Under the pieces are notes generated by a model. That model searched no databases. It saw nothing but the letters and a program-made list of their open reading frames with translations, and had not been told where the DNA came from. The position numbers and the translations under genes were made by a program. This document shows positions 1 through 5,167 of a stretch of DNA of 7,347 nucleotides, piece after piece. Every line of letters starts with the position of its first letter. Position 1 is the first letter of the stretch. This DNA comes from Pelagibius sp050290145 (GTDB taxonomy: Bacteria > Pseudomonadota > Alphaproteobacteria > Kiloniellales > Kiloniellaceae), in contig JBNKHC010000344.1 of assembly GCA_050290145.1 (NCBI GenBank), positions 1 to 7,347 on the forward strand. Direction: 5' to 3'.

Positions 1-386
1 TGGTGCCGCTGCTGCCTGTCGTCCGTGAGGCCATCGCAGATTACCTGGCCGCCTGCCCCTATCCGCAGCAGGACGATTCGCCGCTGTTCCTCGGCAAGCG
101 CGGCGGCCCGCTCGGCCCCCGCCAGGTGCAGCAGCGGATGCGCGACCTGCGCCTGCTGCTCGGCCTGCCGGAAAGCGCGACACCGCACGCCCTGCGCCAC
201 TCCTTCGCCACCCACCTGCTGGCCGGCGGCGGCGACCTGCGCGCCATCCAGGAGTTGCTGGGCCACGCTTCGCTGGCCTCGACCCAGCGCTACACCGAGG
301 TCGACGTGGCCGGCCTGCTGGAGGTCTACGACCGGGCCCATCCACGCGCCCGGGCCCGGCCGCGCGCAAAAACCCGCTCCGGCTGA
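1..386 (+). CDS. xerC: Tyrosine recombinase XerC, C-terminal part (5' end outside window)
   Basis: This is the catalytic half of a XerC/XerD-type tyrosine recombinase. With XerD, XerC resolves chromosome dimers at dif near the division septum. The reading frame enters from the left edge, so the GTG at 3-5 is an internal valine codon and not a start. Numbering from that codon, box II is visible as HALRHSFATHLL with catalytic His62 and Arg65. LGHAS supplies His88 and STQRYTEVD supplies the nucleophile Tyr97. The VPLLP run at the edge normally follows the conserved beta-hairpin lysine, which lies outside the window with the first catalytic Arg and the core-binding domain. The visible part is complete to a TGA at 384-386, with an Arg/Ala/Pro-rich tail after residue 112. 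XerC fits better than XerD or a phage integrase because of the PLGPRQVQQRM and GDLRAIQELLGHASL wording, but the call is made without alignment. No cargo or attachment-site duplication is visible nearby. Confidence 0.93.
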   Translation, partial: VPLLPVVREAIADYLAACPYPQQDDSPLFLGKRGGPLGPRQVQQRMRDLRLLLGLPESATPHALRHSFATHLLAGGGDLRAIQELLGHASLASTQRYTEVDVAGLLEVYDRAHPRARARPRAKTRSG

Positions 387-511
387 GCACCGCGCCCCTC
401 TGCACGTCAAGGTATCGGGGAATGCCGAGCCAATGCTGTTCGATTGGGTTGAAAAGCCTGCTCTTTTGGGAAAAAGGCCCGGCAATTTACACGTTTCGGT
501 CAGATGAACCG

Positions 512-517
512 TATAAG
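512..517 (+). promoter_or_regulatory. Possible -10 element (TATAAG) of the CigR-like gene
   Basis: TATAAG lies 51 bases upstream of the ATG at 569 and would give a leader of about 45 nt. The only -35-like sequence is TTTACA at 486-491, but the 20-bp spacer is longer than sigma70 usually accepts. The call is therefore weak. An interrupted inverted repeat, CGGT (497-500) and ACCG (508-511), sits in the spacer. Confidence 0.3.
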
Positions 518-554
518 CTACCAGAGCGACAAAGTTCAGTGCGCCAATTGATAA

Positions 555-566
555 GGAGATATCTCC
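555..566 (+). promoter_or_regulatory. Ribosome-binding site inside a perfect 12-bp palindrome
   Basis: GGAGATATCTCC is a perfect palindrome. Its left half, with the two preceding A's, is the Shine-Dalgarno AAGGAG (553-558), ten bases before the ATG at 569. This strong site decides the start of the CigR-like gene. As RNA the two halves could only pair between molecules or as a very tight fold. As DNA the sequence would suit a dimeric protein. Confidence 0.7.
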
Positions 567-568
567 CC

Positions 569-1021
569 ATGGTCCGTATTCTGGCAGCCGTCCTCGTCTT
601 GCTGCTCGCCGCCGCCGGGCCTGCCCTGGCCCAGGGCAAGAGCAACGGCAAGGGCAAAGGCAATTCCGGCAAGCCCAACGACGGCATGGCGACCGAAGAC
701 GTCGTCGAAGGCGTGACCGCCGGCGTGCTCGGCGCCGTCCTCGGCGACGACGAGAAGCGGATCATCCGCAACTATTTCGGCGAGCACCCCAAGGCCGCCG
801 GCAAGGTGAAGGAACTGCCCCCGGGCATTCGCAAGAAGATCGCCCGCGGCGGCACCATGCCGCCGGGCATCGCCAAGCAGGTCCTGCCCGACGGCCTGCA
901 CCGCCAGCTGCCGCAGCGCGACGGTTACGGCTACGAGATCGTCGGCACCGACGTGGTGCTGGTCGAGAACGCCACCCGCGTGGTCGTCGACGTGCTGAGG
1001 GACGTGCTGACCGGCAGATAA
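569..1021 (+). CDS. Small secreted CigR/RcnB-like protein
   Basis: A 150-residue exported protein. Residues 1-21 form a signal peptide (VRI, then a Leu/Ala/Val core, then a PALA cleavage site before Gln22). Residues 22-38 are a Gly/Lys/Asn-rich flexible stretch (GKSNGKGKGNSGK). A Gly/Ala-rich helix, VVEGVTAGVLGAVLG (about 45-59), follows. The C-terminal half holds the family signature: LPPGIRKKIARGG (83-95), MPPGIAKQVLP (98-107), LHRQLPQRDGY (110-120) and IVGTDVVLVENATRVVVDVL (124-143). This ELPPGI/PPGIAK/IVGxDVVLV pattern is that of the CigR / RcnB-like periplasmic family. Salmonella CigR is described as an anti-virulence factor, and RcnB is a periplasmic modulator of nickel/cobalt export. 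Neither role can be transferred here: no secretion system or metal exporter is adjacent and no metal-binding His cluster is visible. The start is set by AAGGAG at 553-558. The gene is monocistronic and ends at a strong hairpin. An envelope location is likely; the function is unknown. Confidence 0.8.
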   Translation: MVRILAAVLVLLLAAAGPALAQGKSNGKGKGNSGKPNDGMATEDVVEGVTAGVLGAVLGDDEKRIIRNYFGEHPKAAGKVKELPPGIRKKIARGGTMPPGIAKQVLPDGLHRQLPQRDGYGYEIVGTDVVLVENATRVVVDVLRDVLTGR

Positions 1022-1042
1022 GCCCGCGCACCCCCAACCATT

Positions 1043-1088
1043 CAAAAACAACGGCCGCCCGGTCATCGCCGGGCGGCCGTTTCCTTTC
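1043..1088. terminator. Bidirectional rho-independent terminator
   Basis: A perfect 12-bp stem, ACGGCCGCCCGG (1051-1062) and CCGGGCGGCCGT (1069-1080), closes a six-base loop. Downstream on the plus strand the run is TTTCCTTT. On the minus strand the exit run is TGTTTTTGAA (complement of 1041-1050). It lies between two convergent genes, 29 bases after the CigR-like stop and 6 bases after the MFS stop in that gene's own direction, so it can serve both. Confidence 0.88.
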
Positions 1089-2352
1089 ACCGCAAAGTTT
1101 CCTTCCCGCCATCGGGCGAGGCACCGCGGCGGCCCAGCAGCGCCAGGATCAGCGGGCCGGTCAGCACACCGAGACCCATCAGGGCGAAGGCGAGGCCCCA
1201 GGCCAGGCCCGAGCCGGTGCCGCCGCCCAGGTCCAGGACCACGCCGAAGGCCAGCGGCGCGACGAAGCCGCTGCCGAAGCCGAGCAGGGAATGCAGGGCC
1301 ATGGTGGCGCCGCGGCGCTGCGGCGTGGCGGCGATCACCGTGCCGGCGGTGAGCGCGCCGGAGTCGGCCATGATGACGCAGCCGTAGATCACCAGCAGCG
1401 CGCCCAACAGCCAGACCGGCGCGGCGGCCAGGAAACCGATCACCAGGGAGATGGCGCCGGAGGCGAACATGAAGCAGGCAATGCTGCGCCGGCGCCCGAA
1501 GGCGGTGGCGATCTCGTTGCCGAGGATCGAGGCCGGCATGCCGAGCAGCAGGATCACCGTCGCCACCTGGGTCGGGGTCCAGGGCCCGGCGGCGAGGTCC
1601 GGCTGCCGCGCGAAGACGAAGACCAGGAAGGCGACCAGCCAGGCGCGGAAGCCGAAGAGCTCCCAGATGTGCGCGGCGTAGCCCAGGGTGTAGGCCAGCG
1701 CCGCGCGGTTGCGCAGCACCGGGCGGAAGTCGAAGAGGCCCGCCTCCTGAGGCGGCTCGGGCTGGCGCGTCAGGGGGCGCACGAAGGCGGCGACCAGGGC
1801 GAAGGCGAGGAAGGAGCCGAGCGCGGCGGCGAAGAAGGCGGCGGGCCAGCCGGCCAGGGCCTCGGCCTCGCCGGCCACCAGCACCGAGAGGCTGGCGCCG
1901 ATGCCGAAGAAGGCGGTGTAGACCGCCACCGCGCGCGGGCGGCGGCGCTCGTCCAGGCGGTCGGAGAGCAGCTTCAGGCCCACCATGTAGGTGCCGGCCA
2001 GGCCGACGCCGCCCAGCACCCGGAAGGCCATGGCCGTCCACAGCCCCTGGGCCAGGAAGGCGAAACCCAGGGCGGCCAGGCCGCCCAGCAGGCAGGAGGC
2101 GAGGTAGACCCGGCGCGCGTCCAGCCGGTCGGTCACCGTGACCAGCAGCGGCACCGCCGCCGCATAGCCGGCGTAGTAGATGCCGCTGATCCAGCCCGCC
2201 TCGGTGCCGCTCAGGCCCCACAGCGGCTGGAACACCGGGATCAGCGCCGGAAAGGCGGCGTTGTTCAGCATGCCCAGCACCTGCGTCGCGCAGAGCAGCG
2301 CCACCAGGTTCCAACCACGCGCTTCGCCGCGCCTGTCACTCGCTTGCGTCAT
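1087..2352 (-). CDS. Major facilitator superfamily (MFS) transporter
   Basis: A 421-residue inner-membrane protein of the usual 12-helix MFS length. Hydrophobic segments fall at about 15-40, 55-75, 82-103, 107-130, 142-160 and 168-190. A cytoplasmic loop rich in Arg, Pro and Glu (about 192-215) follows, then six more segments from about 217 to 407. The loop between helices 2 and 3 has a degenerate motif A, TDRLDARRVYLAS (74-86). Its second-half counterpart is GNEIATAFGRRRS (278-290). Helix 7 is unusual in carrying His228, Glu231 and Arg236, which may bind substrate or couple protons. ADSGALTAG (329-337) is another polar patch in a helix. The ATG at 2350-2352 is preceded by GGAAG only about three bases away, a short spacing, but the next Met is past the first helix. 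The gene diverges from the HAD phosphatase and ends at a strong terminator. The substrate cannot be told from sequence; an efflux pump or an organic-anion carrier are both possible. Confidence 0.9.
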   Translation of the reverse strand: MTQASDRRGEARGWNLVALLCATQVLGMLNNAAFPALIPVFQPLWGLSGTEAGWISGIYYAGYAAAVPLLVTVTDRLDARRVYLASCLLGGLAALGFAFLAQGLWTAMAFRVLGGVGLAGTYMVGLKLLSDRLDERRRPRAVAVYTAFFGIGASLSVLVAGEAEALAGWPAAFFAAALGSFLAFALVAAFVRPLTRQPEPPQEAGLFDFRPVLRNRAALAYTLGYAAHIWELFGFRAWLVAFLVFVFARQPDLAAGPWTPTQVATVILLLGMPASILGNEIATAFGRRRSIACFMFASGAISLVIGFLAAAPVWLLGALLVIYGCVIMADSGALTAGTVIAATPQRRGATMALHSLLGFGSGFVAPLAFGVVLDLGGGTGSGLAWGLAFALMGLGVLTGPLILALLGRRGASPDGGKETLR

Positions 2353-2408
2353 CTGCTTCCGGCCGACCCGACGCCCAAGGGCGCCGGCAAGAAGAATTCT
2401 CCGATTGC

Positions 2409-2424
2409 CCGCCCCTTTGGGCGG
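2409..2424. repeat. Inverted repeat in the MFS/HAD divergent promoter region
   Basis: CCGCCC (2409-2414) and GGGCGG (2419-2424) form a perfect 6-bp inverted repeat around CTTT. An outer pair, GCCCGC (2407-2412) and GCGGGC (2426-2431), gives an alternative register. The repeat occupies the -35 region of the HAD promoter and the early transcribed region of a minus-strand MFS promoter, so it could be an operator. It is GC-rich in a GC-rich genome, which raises the chance that it is coincidental. Confidence 0.4.
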
Positions 2425-2431
2425 TGCGGGC

Positions 2432-2440
2432 TGTTATACT
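2432..2440 (+). promoter_or_regulatory. Extended -10 promoter (TGTTATACT) of the HAD gene, with an overlapping reverse -10
   Basis: TG-T-TATACT matches the extended -10 pattern TGnTATAAT at all but one base. The hexamer ends at 2440, so transcription should begin near 2447-2448, at or next to the ATG at 2448-2450. There is no good -35, as is common with extended -10 promoters. On the opposite strand the same bases read TATAAC (2438 down to 2433). This could be the -10 of the MFS gene, with a leader of about 75 nt. Confidence 0.6.
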
Positions 2441-2447
2441 CCGCGCC

Positions 2448-3119
2448 ATGACTCCCGCACTTGTTATCTTCGATTGCGATGGCGTCCTCGTCGACAGCGA
2501 AGCCATCGCCAACCGCATCATGGCCGAAGCCATCACGGCCGCTGGTGTTCCCATCACCTATGAAGAGTGCCGCGCGCGCTTCGTCGGCGGCACCCTGCAA
2601 CGGGTGATCGACACGGTGGAGCAGTGGCGCGGCGCCCCGCTGCCCGCAAACTGGAAGGCGGACTTCGAGGCGCGGCGCAACGAGGCCTTCCGCCGCGAGC
2701 TGACGGCCGTCCCCGGCGCCGCCGCGGCAGTGGAGGCCATCCGCGCCGGCCGGACACCGGTCTGCGTCGCTTCCTCCGGCAACCTGGAGAAAATGAACCT
2801 GACCCTGGGGCTCACCGGGCTGAAGACCTACTTCGGCGACAACCTCTTCTCCGCTACCATGGTGGCGCAGGGCAAGCCGGCGCCGGACCTCTTCCTCTAC
2901 GCCGCCGAGCAGATGGGCCAGGTCCCCGAAAACTGCGTGGTGGTGGAGGACAGCCTGCTGGGCGTCACCGCCGCCGTCGCCGCCGGCATGCGCGTGCTGG
3001 CCTACACCGCCGAGGCCGAGGCCGACGCCCTGAAAGCCGCTGGCGCCCAGCCCTTCGACAACATGGCTGAGCTTCCAGAACTGCTCGGCCTCAAGCCGGC
3101 CCTCAGCCTGGTCGAGTAG
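2448..3119 (+). CDS. HAD-superfamily (subfamily IA) sugar-phosphatase-like hydrolase
   Basis: A 223-residue cytoplasmic hydrolase with all four HAD motifs. Motif I is FDCDGVLVDSE (8-18), with nucleophile Asp9 and acid/base Asp11. Motif II is VCVASSGN (105-112), with Ser109. Motif III is GKPAPD (142-147), with Lys143. Motif IV is VVVEDSLLGV (164-173), with Glu167 and Asp168. Between motifs I and II lies a helical cap of about 16-85, the C1 position of the beta-phosphoglucomutase-like branch. The ending EDSxxGVxAAxAAGM is typical of 6-phosphogluconate, 2-deoxyglucose-6-phosphate and related sugar-phosphate phosphatases (YieH/YfbT-like) and of beta-phosphoglucomutase. Length and fold fit a phosphatase; the substrate is not determinable. 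The ATG at 2448 has no Shine-Dalgarno and lies just after an extended -10, implying a leaderless mRNA. An in-frame upstream start near 2424 would fall upstream of that promoter. The gene converges on lpdA with a 12-bp gap. Confidence 0.9.
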   Translation: MTPALVIFDCDGVLVDSEAIANRIMAEAITAAGVPITYEECRARFVGGTLQRVIDTVEQWRGAPLPANWKADFEARRNEAFRRELTAVPGAAAAVEAIRAGRTPVCVASSGNLEKMNLTLGLTGLKTYFGDNLFSATMVAQGKPAPDLFLYAAEQMGQVPENCVVVEDSLLGVTAAVAAGMRVLAYTAEAEADALKAAGAQPFDNMAELPELLGLKPALSLVE

Positions 3120-3131
3120 AGGGGCGGCGCC

Positions 3132-4541
3132 TCAGATGTGGATGGGGCGGCCGTCGGCGGCCAGCGCGGCTTCCTTCACCGCCTCGCCCATGGAGGGATG
3201 CGAGTGGCAGGTGCGGGCGATGTCCTCGGCCGAGCCGCCGAACTCCATCACCGTCACGCACTCGGCCAGGATGTCGCCGGCCAGGGGGCCGACGATGTGC
3301 ACGCCCAGCACCTTGTCGCTGCGCTTGTCGGCCAGCACCTTCACCACGCCGTCCGTGTCGCCCACGGCGCGGGCGCGGCTGTTCGCGGTGAAAGGAAACT
3401 TGCCGACCTTGTAGTCGATGCCGGCTTCCTTCAGCTGCTCCTCGGTCTTGCCGACGCCGGCCACCTCAGGCCAGGTGTAGACCACGCCCGGCACGAGGTT
3501 GTAGTCGATGTGGCTCTTCTGGCCGGTCATGCGCTCCACCGCGACCACGCCGTCCTCCTCGGCCTTGTGGGCCAGCATGGGGCCCGGCACACAATCGCCG
3601 ATGGCGTAGATGCCCGCGACCGAGGTCTGGAAGTTCTCGTCGACCTGGATGACGCCGCGGTTGTCCATGGCGACGCCCAGTTCCTGCAGGCCCAGGCCCT
3701 CGGTGAAGGGCCGCCGGCCGATGGCGACCAGCACCACGTCGGCCTTCAGTTCCTCCGCGTCGCCGCCCTTGGCCGGCTCCAGCGTCAGCGTCACGCCACC
3801 TTTTCCGTTCTTGGCGCCGGTCACCTTGGTGCCCAGCTTGAACTTCAGACCCTGCTTGCCGAGGATCCGCTGGGTCTGCTTGGCGATGTCGCCGTCCATG
3901 CCCGGCAGGATGCGGTCGAGGAATTCCACCACGGTCACCTCGGCGCCCAGGCGCGACCACACCGAGCCCATCTCCAGGCCGATGACGCCGGCGCCGATCA
4001 CCACCATCTGGCCCGGCACCTTGTCGAGGGCCAGCGCGCCGGTCGAGGTGACGACCTGCTTTTCGTCGGTCTCGACACCCGGCAGCGGTGTGGACTCGGA
4101 GCCGGTGGCGATGAGGATGTTCTTGGTGGAGAGGGTATCCTCGCCGCCGTCGGCCAGCGCCACCTTAACGCTGCCGGCGGCGGGGATCGTGCCCCAGCCC
4201 TTCACGTAGTCGATCTTGTTCTTCTTGAACAGCATCTCGATGCCGCCGGTCAGGCCCTTCACGACCTTGTCCTTGCGCTGCATCATCGCGCCGACGTCGA
4301 GGCCCAGGCCCTCCACCTTGATGCCGTGCTCGGCGAAGTGCTTGGCCGCGTCGGCGTATTTCTCAGAGGACTGCAGCAGCGCCTTGGAGGGGATGCAGCC
4401 GACGTTGAGGCAGGTACCGCCCAAAGCGCCGCGCCCTTCGACGCAGGCCGTCTTCATGCCGAGCTGCGCTGCGCGGATCGCGGCCACGTAGCCGCCGGGA
4501 CCGCCGCCGATCACCACCAGGTCGTACTGCTTGTCGCTCAT
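3132..4541 (-). CDS. lpdA: Dihydrolipoyl dehydrogenase (E3)
   Basis: A full-length, 469-residue flavoprotein. It reoxidises the dihydrolipoyl groups of the pyruvate and 2-oxoglutarate dehydrogenase complexes (and of the glycine cleavage system), passing electrons through FAD to NAD+. The FAD-binding GGGPGG is at 12-17. The redox-active disulfide is Cys44/Cys49 in GGTCLNVGCIPSK. The NAD-binding fold starts at VVIGAGVIGLEMGS (180-193). The second FAD segment is IYAIGDCVPGPMLAHKAEEDG (split at 311-320 and 321-331). The C-terminal dimer domain ends with HSHPSMGE, giving the catalytic pair His448/Glu453 that acts across the subunit interface. No lipoyl domain is fused to the N terminus. The ATG at 4539-4541 is preceded by GAGGAAG at a sensible distance. 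The gene stands alone: its upstream neighbour on the same strand is a DUF1127 gene behind a hairpin, not odhAB or pdhABC. The E3 is therefore expressed apart from its E1/E2 partners and may serve several complexes. Confidence 0.97.
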   Translation of the reverse strand: MSDKQYDLVVIGGGPGGYVAAIRAAQLGMKTACVEGRGALGGTCLNVGCIPSKALLQSSEKYADAAKHFAEHGIKVEGLGLDVGAMMQRKDKVVKGLTGGIEMLFKKNKIDYVKGWGTIPAAGSVKVALADGGEDTLSTKNILIATGSESTPLPGVETDEKQVVTSTGALALDKVPGQMVVIGAGVIGLEMGSVWSRLGAEVTVVEFLDRILPGMDGDIAKQTQRILGKQGLKFKLGTKVTGAKNGKGGVTLTLEPAKGGDAEELKADVVLVAIGRRPFTEGLGLQELGVAMDNRGVIQVDENFQTSVAGIYAIGDCVPGPMLAHKAEEDGVVAVERMTGQKSHIDYNLVPGVVYTWPEVAGVGKTEEQLKEAGIDYKVGKFPFTANSRARAVGDTDGVVKVLADKRSDKVLGVHIVGPLAGDILAECVTVMEFGGSAEDIARTCHSHPSMGEAVKEAALAADGRPIHI

Positions 4542-4690
4542 CGTCTGCTTCTTCCTCGGGCGCGTCAGAAAAGGTCCGAATTTCCGCCCAACATGCCGCA
4601 GGAGCCCCGGGGGAACAAGGCTGCAGCAAGCAAGTCAGCCATTCGCCGGGCAGGCGGCTTCGGCGGATCGGCGATACGGAAGAAGGAGAA

Positions 4691-4728
4691 ATGCCGGAAC
4701 GCGCGCCTTCAAGCGCGCGCCCCGGCAG
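4691..4728 (-). terminator. Hairpin terminator after the DUF1127 gene
   Basis: The outer arms TGCCGG (4692-4697) and CCGGCA (4722-4727) and the inner arms GCGCGC (4701-4706) and GCGCGC (4713-4718) flank a CTTCAA loop, with small internal bulges. Read on the minus strand, the hairpin is followed by a pyrimidine run, TTCTCCTTCTTCC (complement of 4690-4678). It begins about 31 bases past the DUF1127 stop and separates that transcript from lpdA. The T run is interrupted by C, so termination may be partial. Confidence 0.6.
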
Positions 4729-4758
4729 TCAGGCAGGTGGCCGGAAGGGGATGCCGGC

Positions 4759-4986
4759 TCAGCGCAGGGACATCAGACGGATCGTGGTGCGGGGATCGTC
4801 CTCGTAGAGCGGGCGGTCGGACCGCCGGGCCGGGTCGATCCCGGCGTCGCGCAGCTGCTCCGGGGTCAGGGCCGCCAGGGCGCGCCGGGTGGCCGCGCGG
4901 CGCAGATAGCGCAGCAGATAGTCGGAGACCGTGGCCGGCCCGGACGGCCGGCAGGGGTTGGGGGCGTAGATCGCGGTGGTGGCCAT
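4759..4986 (-). CDS. DUF1127 (YjiS-like) small protein
   Basis: A 75-residue, Arg-rich protein. The core is at about 24-56: LLRYLRRAATRRALAAL, then TPEQLRDAGIDPARR. This matches the DUF1127 pattern of a basic helix, then a (S/T)xxxLRDxGI turn and a following Arg. DUF1127 proteins are frequent in alphaproteobacteria. Some, studied in Agrobacterium and Rhodobacter, are small regulators that affect RNA turnover and phosphate or carbon metabolism. The basic face here would suit RNA binding, but that is inference. The N-terminal 20 residues (ATTAIYAPNPCRPSGPATV) are Pro-rich and not part of the domain. The tail DRPLYEDDPRTTIRLMSLR is acidic then basic. The ATG at 4984-4986 follows CGGAG at about eight bases. 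The gene is transcribed divergently from the BTAD/TolB/TPR regulator, which is a plausible controller, and ends at its own hairpin. Confidence 0.85.
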   Translation of the reverse strand: MATTAIYAPNPCRPSGPATVSDYLLRYLRRAATRRALAALTPEQLRDAGIDPARRSDRPLYEDDPRTTIRLMSLR

Positions 4987-5000
4987 GGTTCTGCTCCGGG

Positions 5001-5059
5001 TTCAAGGGTCTGTTTGTCTCGGCGACGGTCTCAAGAATCGGCGGGAAGCGTTTCAAGGG
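5001..5059. repeat. Repeated TTCAAGGG boxes upstream of the DUF1127 gene
   Basis: TTCAAGGG occurs exactly at 5001-5008 and 5052-5059, and a related TCAAGAA lies at 5031-5037. On the minus strand these read CCCTTGAA, which contains the CTTGAA hexamer that resembles a -35 of heat-shock-type sigma factors. I could not find a matching -10. They may be regulator-binding boxes or chance. Confidence 0.3.
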
Positions 5060-5078
5060 AGGGCTGCGCGGCGCGAAA

Positions 5079-5099
5079 GGCCGATGAAAAATCATGGCC
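5079..5099. promoter_or_regulatory. Inverted repeat, candidate operator between the DUF1127 and BTAD genes
   Basis: GGCC-g-ATGA-AAAA-TCAT-GGCC is an inverted repeat with arms of eight paired bases, one extra base in the left arm, and an A-rich centre. It lies in the 181-bp divergent gap just upstream of a TAAAAT (5117-5122) that could be the -10 of the BTAD gene. This is the usual position for a regulator controlling itself and its divergent neighbour. The site has not been tied to any protein. Confidence 0.45.
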
Positions 5100-5116
5100 G
5101 CAGCGTGAAATATGCG

Positions 5117-5122
5117 TAAAAT
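5117..5122 (+). promoter_or_regulatory. Possible -10 (TAAAAT) of the BTAD/TolB/TPR regulator gene
   Basis: TAAAAT lies 45 bases before the ATG at 5168 and would give a leader of about 40 nt. No TTGACA-like -35 is present at 16-18 bp; the expected position overlaps the right arm of the inverted repeat at 5079-5099. A promoter that needs an activator is one reading, a chance match another. Confidence 0.3.
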
Positions 5123-5167
5123 CGGGCTGAAACGCCGCCCCGGTCCGGATCTGAAAAGGTCTTGCGC

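Larger units (their letters stand above)
387..568. other. Intergenic region between xerC and the CigR-like gene
   Basis: This 182-bp gap is visibly richer in A and T than the genes around it, with runs such as gaaaag, cttttggg and gaaaaagg between about 450 and 480. It must contain the promoter of the downstream small secreted protein. I see no convincing rho-independent terminator for xerC here. An open frame continues upstream of 569 as far as 422, but it has no good ribosome-binding site and loses the signal peptide, so I treat 422-568 as non-coding. Confidence 0.6.

Noticed and set aside
1..386. Reading the tyrosine recombinase as an integrase marking a mobile element
   Set aside because: Motif wording and the housekeeping context point to XerC. 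There is no tRNA, direct repeat, excisionase or phage/transposon gene near it.
422..568. N-terminal extension of the CigR-like protein to an upstream ATG at 422
   Set aside because: It would bury the signal peptide 49 residues in, lacks a Shine-Dalgarno, and ignores the strong AAGGAG before 569.
536..2314. Open minus-strand frame of 592 codons overlapping the CigR-like and MFS genes
   Set aside because: It runs through a perfect terminator and across two better-supported genes, and its translation is low-complexity Arg/Ala/Gly/Pro. This is typical of an off-frame in very high-GC DNA.
1291..2451. Open plus-strand frame of 386 codons antisense to the MFS gene
   Set aside because: It is rich in His/Gln/Gly/Arg/Glu, has no domain, and lies opposite a well-formed 12-helix transporter.
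3119..3134. Small GAGG...CCTC hairpin between the HAD and lpdA stops as a terminator
   Set aside because: The stem is only about four pairs with no T run, and it overlaps both gene ends.
4612..4616. GGAAC as the -35 of an EcfG-type stress promoter
   Set aside because: It lies on the plus strand and points away from lpdA, with no gene start in range.
3138..5087. Open plus-strand frame of 649 codons antisense to lpdA and the DUF1127 gene
   Set aside because: The translation is His/Ala/Gly/Asp-rich with no recognisable domain, and lpdA on the other strand is certain. It is an antisense shadow of GC-ending codons.
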